NCBI RefSeq assembly: GCF_011046555.1
Contig: NZ_CP049246.1
Coordinates: 2,852,001 to 2,916,000, forward strand
Direction: 5' to 3'
Length of the DNA: 64,000 nt
Origin: Sphingobacterium lactis
Lineage (GTDB): Bacteria > Bacteroidota > Bacteroidia > Sphingobacteriales > Sphingobacteriaceae
Every line of letters starts with the position of its first letter. The stretch's first letter is position 1. A program made the translations under genes and the position numbers. The notes below the pieces were generated by a model that ran no database searches, was not told where the DNA came from, and saw only the letters and a list, made by a program, of their open reading frames with translations. This document shows, in pieces, positions 8,357 through 19,353 of the stretch.

Positions 8357-8968
8357 GTATTAATAGATGTGTGTTTTTTAACAGTTGTGTGTAAATTCGA
8401 CACGAAGGTAGAAAAATAATATTAGCCTGTATGGTCGCTAAGAAATAAACTACCGATTTTCGACATTTTTTACAAAACATGTAGCTGATCAACCACCCAT
8501 TTACTGATTTGGATTAAATTTTGGTTTTCGGGGAACAAAATGGTGAGAATGAAGGCAATAGGGAATTTTGTTCTAATGCAATACATTAAGAATGAAGACA
8601 CAACCTAGAGTTGTATTGTCTTATTGATATTACACTTTGGTAGGTTTAAATCAAATTCGTTGCTGAGGAATTGTCGGGCTATGACTCAACAAATATCTTA
8701 TGTCGTAGTTAGGGTGCTCTTTCTATCAATAAGAAGGTCCATTCTTTTCATCACACGAATGATCAGGAAATCGATATAGATTGCTGGATTATTGAATAAC
8801 ATTCCCAGTTATGCACTTTCATTTTTTGAAAAACCTATTGGTAGGTGTCTGATAGTTTTTTGACTTTGGGCAACAAAAAAACCAATGTCTCCTATAAGAG
8901 CCATTTTTTATGATGTGAAGTTTGTATCCTATAGAGGGTCCCATATTTTGGCTCAGGCTTCAAACAAT
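8357..8968. other. Intergenic, no gene seen
   Basis: About 600 bases. The minus strand carries a weak -7-like TACCTTCG near 8404-8411, upstream of the peptide gene. I see no open frame with a start signal, terminator or RNA in the rest. Confidence 0.45.
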
Positions 8969-9073
8969 CAAAGCCGATCGCTACGCTTTCCGGTTTTGTT
9001 GTTTCTGGATCTTTCAGCAAACACGTTTGCAAAAACATCAGAAACAACAAAACCCGACTACTGTCGGGCTTTG
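8969..9073. repeat. Large inverted repeat next to tRNA-Ser (duplicated terminator)
   Basis: GGTTTTGTTGTTTCTG (8992-9007) and its exact reverse complement (9039-9054) enclose a 31-base spacer that itself contains CAAAC/GTTTG. Outside these arms CAAAGCC (8969) faces GGCTTTG (ending 9073). The right half includes CCCGAC-TACT-GTCGGG, the terminator hairpin of the adjacent tRNA-Ser. The left half looks like an inverted, degraded copy of that terminator region. Confidence 0.65.
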
Positions 9074-9080
9074 ATTTCTT

Positions 9081-9171
9081 TGGCGGAGAGGGAGGGATTC
9101 GAACCCTCGATACAGTCATCCCGTATACAGTCTTTCCAGGACTGCTCATTCGACCACTCTGACACCTCTCC
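9081..9171 (-). tRNA. tRNA-Ser (anticodon GGA)
   Basis: The minus strand folds as a class II tRNA with a long variable arm. The acceptor stem is GGAGAGG/CCTCTCC, the anticodon loop is CTGGAAA (anticodon GGA), and the T-loop is TTCGAAT. The discriminator is G, and the CCA end is encoded (9081-9083). Confidence 0.95.
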
Positions 9172-9184
9172 GTGTCAACGGGTG

Positions 9185-9192
9185 CAAATATA
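9185..9192 (-). promoter_or_regulatory. -7 box (TATATTTG) of tRNA-Ser
   Basis: CAAATATA on the plus strand gives TATATTTG on the minus strand, 14 bases upstream of the tRNA 5' end, an exact TANNTTTG match at the expected distance. Confidence 0.7.
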
Positions 9193-9274
9193 AGGATTTA
9201 AACAGTACCTTCCCCATTTTTCTGGAATTAATTTTATATTTGTGTTCCAACTCATTTTTAATGAACCATTTATT

Positions 9275-9877
9275 ATGAAATACATTTTATTGCTATTGAC
9301 AATCCTTGCGATTTCAACCCAGTTTTCACAAGCCCAGGACAGTTATATCGTCATGAATTCGGGGGATACCGTATTCGGAAAATTCGGGATGTACCAAGCC
9401 AAAAGCATAACATTCACGCCAAAGGATGGCCAGCGAATGAAATACCTGGCTCAGGATATCAAATCTGCTTATAATGGCAAGAAATCCCTAAAGTATATCC
9501 AAATTAATAATATAAACGATGAAAATGGGGAGCCTATCCTACTGCAATCTTTGACTTCAGGACCAATCTATGTGGTCGAATTTGTATCCAGAAATGTAGG
9601 TCCGATGGCAAGTTACGGCACAGGTGGACCAGGCATTGGCATCAATGTCAGTAAGACAACCGAGGTTTTTGCCATTACTGCCGACGGAAATCCAACCTAT
9701 CTGTTTTCTAAGGATATATTAGGTAGACAGATCAAAAGGAATCATGAAAATTTACTCAACCTCTTGGACTCGGACCCTGAAATAGCAAAAGAAATCCAAT
9801 CATCAGACAATAAGAACCTGAAATCAAAAGAAATTATCCAACTGATTGAGCGGTTTAATACCAATCAAAGCAAATAG
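9275..9877 (+). CDS. Exported hypothetical protein
   Basis: I start this at the ATG at 9275, not at 9242, because the segment MKYILLLLTILAISTQFSQAQ from there is a standard signal peptide and a TATATTTG -7 box lies just upstream near 9233. The mature part is about 180 residues: a beta-rich N-terminal region (SYIVMNSGDTVFGKF), a glycine-rich loop (YGTGGPGIGI) and a lysine-rich helical C-terminus. It looks periplasmic. I do not recognise a named family. Confidence 0.6.
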   Translation: MKYILLLLTILAISTQFSQAQDSYIVMNSGDTVFGKFGMYQAKSITFTPKDGQRMKYLAQDIKSAYNGKKSLKYIQINNINDENGEPILLQSLTSGPIYVVEFVSRNVGPMASYGTGGPGIGINVSKTTEVFAITADGNPTYLFSKDILGRQIKRNHENLLNLLDSDPEIAKEIQSSDNKNLKSKEIIQLIERFNTNQSK

Positions 9878-10042
9878 ATCAGCTATCGATTCGTTGGGGC
9901 CAATGTCCAACCTATTCTTTGCAACCGGCAATGGAATTAATACGAATCCATTGTTATACTATCAACATCTTATTGTGCTATAACACCTCTTTTTGCCGAT
10001 TTTTAGTATATTACGGACAATTTAGAACAATATCGAATACCA

Positions 10043-10417
10043 ATGGCAAAAACTATCGCACTGATTGCCCATGACGGCAAAAAAGCGGAAATGGTCGGTT
10101 TTGTAAAAGACCACCAGGAGGTCCTATCCCATGCTCATCTTGTAGCAACCGGAACAACGGGTTCTTATATTCAACAGACCGGATTGGAGGTGGAGTTAAA
10201 GTTATCTGGCCCAAAAGGTGGAGATGCGCAGATTGCAGCCATGGCCGCTGAGGGAAAAGTGGATGGCATAATTTTCTTCCGTGATCCACTTGGTAAGCAC
10301 GCCCACGAACCCGATATCCAAATGCTGATGCGCATCTGCGATTTGTGGAATGTCCCATTGGCAACTAACCCAGCAACGGGTACATTAATTATTAAAGGAC
10401 TTTTAGAAGAAGAATAA
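10043..10417 (+). CDS. mgsA: Methylglyoxal synthase
   Basis: Converts dihydroxyacetone phosphate to methylglyoxal and phosphate, a bypass of lower glycolysis. The 124-aa length is right for a short family member. The start (IALIAHDGKKAEM), phosphate-binding ATGTTGSYI, LSGPKGGDAQIAAM with its catalytic Asp, FFRDPL, and HEPDI with the catalytic His are all present. An OsmC-family gene begins 3 bases after the stop, so the two are cotranscribed. Confidence 0.95.
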   Translation: MAKTIALIAHDGKKAEMVGFVKDHQEVLSHAHLVATGTTGSYIQQTGLEVELKLSGPKGGDAQIAAMAAEGKVDGIIFFRDPLGKHAHEPDIQMLMRICDLWNVPLATNPATGTLIIKGLLEEE

Positions 10418-10420
10418 ACT

Positions 10421-10831
10421 ATGGCAAATGAGGTTTTGGTAAGCATCGGTGAAGAAGCTTATACAACGACTGTACAATATGAAGAATTAAGCCTCTTGGC
10501 TGATGAACCGATTGAACTCGGCGGGCAGAATAAAGGCCTTACCCCTACCCAGCTCCTATTATCATCCGTTGGTACCTGTAAAGCAATTACCATGCGCATG
10601 TACATTAACAGGAAAGCATGGAAAGTAAATAAAATTGAAATCAAGATGAGCAGTGAGGTGCAGAAGAGCGATCTGCAACAAACCACCTATATCACCTGCA
10701 ATATCACCATCGATGGAGACCTGGACGAGGAACAACGCAGAAGGATCTATACCATTGGGGAAAAATGTCCTGTACAGAAAATGTTACAGCATCCGATCGT
10801 GATCGAAAGTAATCTAATTGATACAAAATAA
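10421..10831 (+). CDS. OsmC family protein
   Basis: OsmC/Ohr proteins are thiol-dependent peroxidases. This 136-aa protein has the family pattern PTQLLLSSVGTCKAITMRMY, with the first reactive Cys in GTC, and a second Cys in EKCPVQKML. Beta strands between them (KIEIKMSSEVQ) match the OsmC fold. It lies 3 bases after mgsA; pairing a methylglyoxal producer with a thiol peroxidase suggests a link to electrophile or oxidative stress, which is inference. Confidence 0.9.
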   Translation: MANEVLVSIGEEAYTTTVQYEELSLLADEPIELGGQNKGLTPTQLLLSSVGTCKAITMRMYINRKAWKVNKIEIKMSSEVQKSDLQQTTYITCNITIDGDLDEEQRRRIYTIGEKCPVQKMLQHPIVIESNLIDTK

Positions 10832-10852
10832 GTAAATCACACAGCAGGATTG

Positions 10853-10860
10853 TATATTTG
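10853..10860 (+). promoter_or_regulatory. -7 box (TATATTTG) of coaA
   Basis: An exact TANNTTTG element lies 23 bases before the coaA ATG at 10884, giving a leader of about 15-20 nt. Confidence 0.65.
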
Positions 10861-10883
10861 CGACTCCAAATAATACTTGTGTT

Positions 10884-11828
10884 ATGCCCTCAATAAGCGA
10901 ACATACTTTTACGAGCCCCTTCCAGAACTTCACACGGGAACAATGGAAGCGTTTGAACGGCCAATTCAGCCATACCATCCAAGATATCGATCTGGATCGC
11001 CTACATGCCCTGAATGAACCGTTAACGATGGACGAGATTGAAGATATCTACCTTCCCCTCGCCCACCTGCTTGAGGTGCATATCAATACTTTTCAGGAAT
11101 TACATGCCAAGAGCAACGTGTTCTTTAAACGGAACCAGCAGAAATTGCCGTTTATCATCGGTATCGCCGGTTCTGTGGCCGTAGGCAAAAGTACCACCGC
11201 ACGGGTATTGAAGAAAGTACTATCGCTATTGCCCAACCGACCAAAAGTAGAATTGGTCACCACGGATGGATTCCTCTATCCAAATAAGGAACTGATCAAA
11301 CGCGGTATATTGAATAGAAAAGGGTTTCCTGAAAGTTACGACACAAAACAATTGCTGCAGTTTCTGGCGGATATCAAATCCGGCAAGTCGCAGGTTTCTG
11401 TTCCCCTGTACTCCCATATGGAATACGATGTGCTGCCGAACGAGAAATTGCACATTTCCCAGCCCGATATCCTTATCGTCGAAGGCATCAACGTCCTGCA
11501 GGTTAATTCTCGTAAGAATGGCGTCTTCGTTTCGGATTTCTTTGATTACTCAATCTATGTGGATGCGGATGAAAAGAATATCGTGTCCTGGTATATCGAT
11601 CGTTTTGAATCCCTGCGCGCAACAGCTTTCCAGAATACCGATTCTTACTTCCATAAATACGCTGATCTGAGTACGGAAGAAAGTTACGCCATGGCTACCC
11701 AAATCTGGAACGAGATCAACCGTCCGAACCTACATGAGAACATCCAACCGACCAGGTATAGGGCCGACCTGATCCTGAAGAAAGGTTCGCACCATTTCGT
11801 CAAGCGGATTAAGGTCAGGAAGATTTAA
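10884..11828 (+). CDS. coaA: Type I pantothenate kinase
   Basis: Phosphorylates pantothenate, the first and regulated step of coenzyme A synthesis. The 314-aa length is typical. It has the P-loop GSVAVGKST, the TTDGFLYPN block, the KGFPESYD motif, and the C-terminal KGSHHFVKRIKVRKI. The type I signature FKRNQQKLPFIIGIAG precedes the P-loop. Its last 14 bases overlap the convergent MscS gene. Confidence 0.97.
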   Translation: MPSISEHTFTSPFQNFTREQWKRLNGQFSHTIQDIDLDRLHALNEPLTMDEIEDIYLPLAHLLEVHINTFQELHAKSNVFFKRNQQKLPFIIGIAGSVAVGKSTTARVLKKVLSLLPNRPKVELVTTDGFLYPNKELIKRGILNRKGFPESYDTKQLLQFLADIKSGKSQVSVPLYSHMEYDVLPNEKLHISQPDILIVEGINVLQVNSRKNGVFVSDFFDYSIYVDADEKNIVSWYIDRFESLRATAFQNTDSYFHKYADLSTEESYAMATQIWNEINRPNLHENIQPTRYRADLILKKGSHHFVKRIKVRKI

Positions 11829-12696
11829 GGATCTTCCGTTCAAATTTTATAATTTCTTTTAGAATTTCATTTTCCAGTGTCCGGTGCATCCTATTACTAT
11901 TGGTCACGGCATGGAGATCCAATTTATAACGCACGAAATCTTTCCCCAATTCCGTTACCTTTAATTGAAAATCATCTTCTTTAAAAGACAGGTTTGGATG
12001 GGTGGTTATGCTGAGCTTCAACTGTTCTTCCAATTCCTCGATGTGAAGCGAAACTTCCATCGGCAGTTCAAAGCGAACAGAGAACAGACTGGACTGGTGG
12101 GCCGAAAGGTTCATGAAAGTGGCCGTAAAGACCAGGTTGTTCGGCACCATGACGATGTCGTCCTCTTCATCCTGCAGGACAATATTGGCAAAGGTAATGT
12201 CGATGATGCGGCCCTTATGGTCGCCAACCTTAATCCTGTCCCCAACGGATAGCTGCTCGGAGAACATCACGATCAATCCCGAGATCATATTGGTGATATA
12301 GTCCCGAAAGATAACCGCTATCGCCATGGCAACAATGGTCATGCTCGTGATAAATTCCTTGGGGTTAATGCCAAAGGCATACATCAATGCGATGACCGCA
12401 AAAATGGTATTCAGGATAGCTGTCAGGCGATTGATCCCCAACACGAAGTTGCCGCGGACGCGTTTCTGCGAATGCCGGGTATTGTACAGAAAGATCACCA
12501 AAAAGCGCAACATGCTCAGCAGGATACTGGGGATGAGGAATGTGTACAGCCCGTTCAATAGCTGTGGCAACCGCTTGATGGCATTGATCCTATCCTCAAA
12601 CATCAGGTGTACACTGATGAGGATAATGGTCAATAATACCTTACCGATAAAAGTCCATGGAATCTTTGGTTTGTTTTCTGTGGAGCTTGCATTCAT
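11815..12696 (-). CDS. Small-conductance mechanosensitive channel (MscS family)
   Basis: A 293-aa inner-membrane channel that releases solutes under hypo-osmotic stress. There are three or four hydrophobic segments (for example VLLTIILISVHLMF, TAILNTIFAVIALMYAFG). The pore helix region is MTIVAMAIAVIFRDYITNMISGLIVMF, shown in pieces. The MscS beta domain follows with VGDRIKVGDHKGRIIDI and MVPNNLVF, then a C-terminal alpha/beta domain. It overlaps coaA by 14 bases tail to tail. Confidence 0.9.
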   Translation of the reverse strand: MNASSTENKPKIPWTFIGKVLLTIILISVHLMFEDRINAIKRLPQLLNGLYTFLIPSILLSMLRFLVIFLYNTRHSQKRVRGNFVLGINRLTAILNTIFAVIALMYAFGINPKEFITSMTIVAMAIAVIFRDYITNMISGLIVMFSEQLSVGDRIKVGDHKGRIIDITFANIVLQDEEDDIVMVPNNLVFTATFMNLSAHQSSLFSVRFELPMEVSLHIEELEEQLKLSITTHPNLSFKEDDFQLKVTELGKDFVRYKLDLHAVTNSNRMHRTLENEILKEIIKFERKILKSS

Positions 12697-12885
12697 GGCT
12701 TTGAAGATATTATTTTTTAAATCACGAACAAAACATGTCCGAAGGCTGGTTTGTTATCTATCTAGTTATCAACCGTTAAATATAAATAATGTTAACTTAC
12801 CATAACGATTCAATTAAATAACATTTTAAATTTCTTAAAAAACAGCTAACTTAGCTTCGCTTTTAGCGACACCAAACAGGTAAAT

Positions 12886-13839
12886 ATGGAAACAACATTT
12901 GATTTTGAAAAGCCAATTGCTGATTTGCAGACCCAGATCGAGAAGGTTAAGCAGGTTGAGGAGAAGACGAAAGTAGACATGGGTGCTACCGTTCGCGAAT
13001 TGGAGGAGAAACTGGAGCAAACAAAGGTTGAGGTGTACCAAAACATGACTGGCTGGCAGAAAGTGCAGATGTCCAGACATCCCGACAGACCACAAACATT
13101 CGACTATATTGATTTGATCTGTGATGAGTTCATTGAGCTCCACGGCGATAGAAACGTAAAAGATGATAAAGCCATCGTTGGCGGTTTGGCTACCATTGGT
13201 GGGCAATCGGTTATGGTAATCGGTCATCAAAAAGGAAAGAACACCAAGGAGCGTCAATTCCGCAATTTCGGAATGGCGAATCCTGAAGGATATAGAAAAG
13301 CATTGCGCCTGATGCGCATGGCAGAGAAATTCAATATCCCTGTGGTAACCCTGATCGATACGATGGGCGCCTATCCAGGATTGGAAGCTGAAGAGCGCGG
13401 ACAGGGTGAAGCCATTGCACGGAACCTGTTGGAAATGTCCGTACTACGTGTGCCTATTATCTGTATCGTGATCGGTGAAGGTGCATCTGGTGGTGCATTG
13501 GGTATCGGAATCGGTGATCGTGTCTATATGCTACAGAACACGTGGTATTCCGTGATCTCTCCTGAATCTTGTTCATCCATCCTTTGGAGAAGCTGGGATC
13601 AGAAAGAAAGAGCTGCCGAAGCCCTTAAACTTACCGCTGAGGATATGCTCGGCAATGGATTGATCGATGGAATCATTGAAGAACCGCTAGGTGGTGCACA
13701 CCAAGATCCCGAATCAACCGCCATCAATGTAAAAAATAAAATCCTAAGCGACCTTTCGGTCCTGAAGGCCAAAGATACGGATACGCTGATTACCGAACGT
13801 ATCGACAAGTTCAGTAAAATGGGCGTTGTCAATGAATAG
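12886..13839 (+). CDS. accA: Acetyl-CoA carboxylase carboxyltransferase subunit alpha
   Basis: The alpha half of the carboxyltransferase that makes malonyl-CoA for fatty acid synthesis. The 317-aa length fits. The N-terminal coiled-coil helix ([17 protein letters not shown]), [29 protein letters not shown], and the oxyanion-type blocks [20 protein letters not shown] and [10 protein letters not shown] are all present. Monocistronic, with its own terminator. Confidence 0.98.
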   Translation: METTFDFEKPIADLQTQIEKVKQVEEKTKVDMGATVRELEEKLEQTKVEVYQNMTGWQKVQMSRHPDRPQTFDYIDLICDEFIELHGDRNVKDDKAIVGGLATIGGQSVMVIGHQKGKNTKERQFRNFGMANPEGYRKALRLMRMAEKFNIPVVTLIDTMGAYPGLEAEERGQGEAIARNLLEMSVLRVPIICIVIGEGASGGALGIGIGDRVYMLQNTWYSVISPESCSSILWRSWDQKERAAEALKLTAEDMLGNGLIDGIIEEPLGGAHQDPESTAINVKNKILSDLSVLKAKDTDTLITERIDKFSKMGVVNE

Positions 13840-13840
13840 A

Positions 13841-13865
13841 AAAAAGCTGCTTATGCAGCTTTTTT
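13841..13865 (+). terminator. Intrinsic terminator of accA
   Basis: A perfect stem AAAAAGCTGC/GCAGCTTTTT with a TTAT loop, directly after the accA stop. Confidence 0.9.
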
Positions 13866-13917
13866 GTATTTAGTAGGTAGTATTAAATAGTTAGACCTAG
13901 GGTGGGCTGCAGGGAAT

Positions 13918-14540
13918 GAACAAGCTGGCGCAAGAGTTTTGTGGGTGGCATGTGTGGTGGCTCTCTTTTGCCTCATGGACAATCACGCTTGCCCAAATAA
14001 TATGGAAAGTTTAATTAAGGCTATCTTGTGCCTAAAAACCTTTTTACATCCCATGCAACCCCGCTAGGGGTGTCACTATTTTAGCAAGCCATCACTTTTC
14101 GCCTGAAACCCCAGAGGGGTGTAACTAGGAATGACAAAAAAAGTCTGAACGCCCAAGATTTCGATTTGCTAAAGCAAACCGAAATCTTGGGCGTTCAGAC
14201 TTTGACATTTTATAGCGGTGTTTCTAAAATAGTTGCACCCCTCCGGGGTTGGCATGTGTGCTATTAAAACCCTCGTCAGAAATTTTATTCAATAGATGAA
14301 CCACATTAGAACAAATTAAATGGATGGCAAGTGTAATAGCTCTCTTGTGCCTACGGCATGTTTTGGTACAAGCCCTCCATCAAACCCTTTATAATAAATG
14401 AGCAACGCTGGCGCAAGAGTTGTGCGGTTGGCATGTGTGGTGGCTCTCTTGTGCCTCAAAACATACCCCTTAGAATCAATGCGTCTGCGCAAGAGCAATT
14501 TTTCAGCGAGCACGTCTGGTGGCTCTCTAGTGCCTTGGGA
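13918..14540. repeat. REP-like hairpin repeat cluster (four units)
   Basis: Four imperfect direct repeats lie at about 13922-13975, 14331-14352 (partial), 14407-14455 and 14484-14535. Each full unit starts GGCGCAAGAG (or TGCGCAAGAG) and ends near GGTGGCTCTCTTGTGCC, so the two ends are inverted (GGCRCAAGAG versus CTCTTGTGCC) and each unit can fold into a stem-loop. Between the units are three blocks of the form ACCCC-x-AGGGGTG (about 14043, 14108 and 14235). No gene is seen. This resembles dispersed extragenic palindromic repeats. Confidence 0.65.
14140..14203. repeat. Near-perfect 64-bp palindrome
   Basis: The left arm starts AAAGTCTGAACGCCCAAGAT, and the right arm is its reverse complement, ending at 14203. 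The outer 24 bp are perfect; the inner part continues as TTTGCT/AGCAAA after one mismatch, leaving a 2-base AA loop. Arms of 31 bp with one mismatch are far longer than a normal terminator. Confidence 0.9.
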
Positions 14541-14544
14541 TAAA

Positions 14545-15888
14545 TCACCGATACGGAATGGGATCCTCCAGCAATACCGTAAAATGCAACTGCTGTTCTC
14601 CGCGCTGCACCGTAACCTTTAACTCCTCCCCTTCGTTATGCTGCAGGATATCCATAATCTGTTTCATTTTGAGGTTCTGGACCCGTCTTCCATTGATCGC
14701 GATCAATTCATCGTCGACCTGCAGTCCTGATTTTCCGGCGGATGATCCTTCCCGGATATTGCTGATCTTATAGATTGGTTTAAGGGAGAATTCATAGGTA
14801 AACTCCTGTTGGTTATAGACCGTTGTGCCACCTAGGGCATCTTCCCTACCCTTATGTGTGCGGCTCAGGCTGGTCGGAATCCGTTGCTTGGTCCACACCA
14901 AGCCATCGTGCTTGATATCCATGCCTGTCAGATTGATCAGAAAAGGTTTGCCAAAGTTCTTGTTCTTCTTCAGGTACATTTTGCTCTGTGCATAGTTAAA
15001 GATTACCTGAAAGTGCTGTAGGGCCTGATTGCCGATCGAACCAATGCGATCTTTCGTCAATTTTGCCGCATGGACAGCATTCGAATCCGGATACGACACA
15101 ATGGGCTGCTTGATGAAGAATCCCGCCCATTCAAAACCTTTGATCCGATTTCTGAACCCATAGATCAAGCCATTGAAGCCACGGCCTATAAAATCATAGA
15201 TATGGGGATCGCGAACCTGAAAGTCCTGCAGTAGGAATGGAAAGATCAACAGACCATCGGAGTTGCCCATATCCACCAGCATTTTCGAATCCGGCAGATT
15301 GATGTCGCCCAAATTCAAGTCGATATGCACATAAGGTCTACTGCGTTCGATACTGATGGGAATTTCCGTAAATCCCCTTGTTGTTTTTTGTGGATACGAA
15401 AAAGGATCAAAAACACTGATCTTCGATTTTATATAATCTATTTTTACCAGGAAATCATCGAAGAACCGGCTTCCCAGAATTCCGTTGATGGGAATACCCA
15501 CATGGCTGGAGATATCCAATTCCTCCGCATCGATTACAAACAAGTTATGGGTACTGTCCTGGAGAATCCCCCCGATTTCAATAGTATTGTTTACGGCCAT
15601 AATGCCTTCCACACCGTCTTCTATACCGATCCCTGAGAATTTCACCTTATTGATGTTCTCTAAGGGAACCGTATCTTGTTTGGAGGCAAACAGGATCGTT
15701 TCCTTTACGCCGGTATCCAACAAAAAAGATAAATCGATACCATTGACTTTTACGGGGAGAATAACCAGATTACCGGAATTTTCAAATGAGAACGTGTTTT
15801 TCTTTGGATTGATCAACGAAAAACTACGCTGCCCATACGCTTGTACAGCAAACAGGCTAATTATAAAAAATAAAAGCGTTCTCATCAA
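14545..15888 (-). CDS. Exported retropepsin-like aspartyl protease with PDZ domain
   Basis: A 447-aa protein with a signal peptide (LLFFIISLFAVQAYGQ). The aspartyl protease region has the catalytic motif LSFLLDTGVKET about residues 54-65, a second half with KMLVDMGNSDGLLIF, and ILGSRFFDDFLVKIDY, typical of pepsin/retropepsin-like domains. A PDZ domain is at the C-terminus (EGSSAGKSGLQVDDELIAIN). Such proteins are common and mostly uncharacterised in Bacteroidota; probably periplasmic or surface. Confidence 0.85.
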   Translation of the reverse strand: MMRTLLFFIISLFAVQAYGQRSFSLINPKKNTFSFENSGNLVILPVKVNGIDLSFLLDTGVKETILFASKQDTVPLENINKVKFSGIGIEDGVEGIMAVNNTIEIGGILQDSTHNLFVIDAEELDISSHVGIPINGILGSRFFDDFLVKIDYIKSKISVFDPFSYPQKTTRGFTEIPISIERSRPYVHIDLNLGDINLPDSKMLVDMGNSDGLLIFPFLLQDFQVRDPHIYDFIGRGFNGLIYGFRNRIKGFEWAGFFIKQPIVSYPDSNAVHAAKLTKDRIGSIGNQALQHFQVIFNYAQSKMYLKKNKNFGKPFLINLTGMDIKHDGLVWTKQRIPTSLSRTHKGREDALGGTTVYNQQEFTYEFSLKPIYKISNIREGSSAGKSGLQVDDELIAINGRRVQNLKMKQIMDILQHNEGEELKVTVQRGEQQLHFTVLLEDPIPYR

Positions 15889-15944
15889 AATTTGGTTTAT
15901 ACCTACAATTTAAACAAAAACGCGTCTATTTTATGCATACTGGC

Positions 15945-16796
15945 TTAAATAGCACTGACGACACCACGGAAATAACCAACGGATTCAGCAATTCCCGCCA
16001 ATGGATCTTTCATGTCTTTTTCAAATTCTATACTGCAGCATCCAGCGTATTTTATTTTAAATAAGGCTTTTACAAATGCTGGGATATCGATAACCCCACG
16101 TCCCAACTCACATGTTGACCCTTTTGCATCTGCGGCAGTAACATTTTTCAGATGGATATCAAAGATTCGGTCTTTGTATCGAACGAGGTCCTTTATAGCA
16201 TCCTGTCCATCCCGGGTATCGTGCCCCATATCGAAGCACATGCCCAAGTGTTGATCCAGATCTTTGATATGGTTCCAGATGACGGTAGCATTTGGATAGA
16301 GCTTATCTTCGGGACCATGATTATGGATCCCGTATTGGAAGCCATGTTCTTTAGCCTTTTGTGCTACATACGGTAAATCCTTCACCTCTGGCACGCCGAT
16401 CATCAATTTAACACCAACACGCTTACAATAATCAAATGCCCGGTCGATCTCTTCCTTGGTTTTCATATAGAGAGGACCAACGGCATATCCCGTGACATTG
16501 GATGCTGCCAATTGTTTATGGAAAGCGGCAATTTGTTCGGCCGTGCTGTTCAATGGAAGGTGAAAATCCTTGATGCACAGATACCGTACGTCCATGCGCT
16601 TCATCATCGCTAAGGATTGTTCCAGATTAAAGTTTACGAAGCTATACCCAGCAATGCCTAATTTTAGGGCGTTCTGATCAGCACTTTCAGTGAATGTGCT
16701 TGTACCTGCGGACAATAAGGAAGGTGCTGCAGCAGCACTCGCTATGGTGAACAAACTGCGCTGCAGGAAATTACGTCTACTCTGTTTATTGGTCAT
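15945..16796 (-). CDS. Exported sugar phosphate isomerase/epimerase-like TIM barrel
   Basis: A 283-aa xylose-isomerase-like TIM-barrel protein. The N-terminus SRRNFLQRSLFTIASAAAA is a twin-arginine (Tat) export signal, so the folded enzyme should reach the periplasm. Metal-binding-type residues are seen in YGIHNHGPEDK, MCFDMGHDTRDG, FDIHLKNV and the final CSIEFEKD. It is related to sugar isomerases/epimerases and 3-keto-glycoside hydrolase-type proteins; substrate unknown. It appears monocistronic. Confidence 0.85.
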   Translation of the reverse strand: MTNKQSRRNFLQRSLFTIASAAAAPSLLSAGTSTFTESADQNALKLGIAGYSFVNFNLEQSLAMMKRMDVRYLCIKDFHLPLNSTAEQIAAFHKQLAASNVTGYAVGPLYMKTKEEIDRAFDYCKRVGVKLMIGVPEVKDLPYVAQKAKEHGFQYGIHNHGPEDKLYPNATVIWNHIKDLDQHLGMCFDMGHDTRDGQDAIKDLVRYKDRIFDIHLKNVTAADAKGSTCELGRGVIDIPAFVKALFKIKYAGCCSIEFEKDMKDPLAGIAESVGYFRGVVSAI

Positions 16797-16889
16797 TATT
16801 TTAAGGTTTATACGTTGAATAACCTAAAATAAGAAATAAGTGGCGCAGATTCAAATCGACCATAACCGTTCTCCAACAAAAACCGCATA

Positions 16890-16917
16890 AAAAAAGGTGG
16901 CTATTTGTATAGCCACC
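16890..16917 (-). terminator. Intrinsic terminator of icd
   Basis: A perfect stem AGGTGGCTA/TAGCCACCT reads into TTTTTT on the minus strand, 29 bases past the icd stop. Confidence 0.85.
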
Positions 16918-16945
16918 TCTGATATGATCTTTATGGAATCCGAAC

Positions 16946-19168
<2,223 letters not shown>

Positions 19169-19353
19169 CTATTGAAATGATATTGTTTTGCAAAATTCTA
19201 TGAAAATCAATTTAGGGATTGACCTAATTTTTAAAATTCGCCTAAAGATAACAAAATCAATTTTAAATAGGGCTAAAAGCAGAAATTAACCGCAAACTTG
19301 AATAAAATTTGACGGTTCTGGATAGGATTGCTCCGAAAAGATGAAATTCCTGT

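Noticed and set aside
8885..9193. Frames of 85-102 codons on both strands over the tRNA-Ser gene
   Set aside because: They read through the tRNA and its inverted terminator repeats; EGFEPSIQSS-type peptides are the known artefact of translating tRNA genes.
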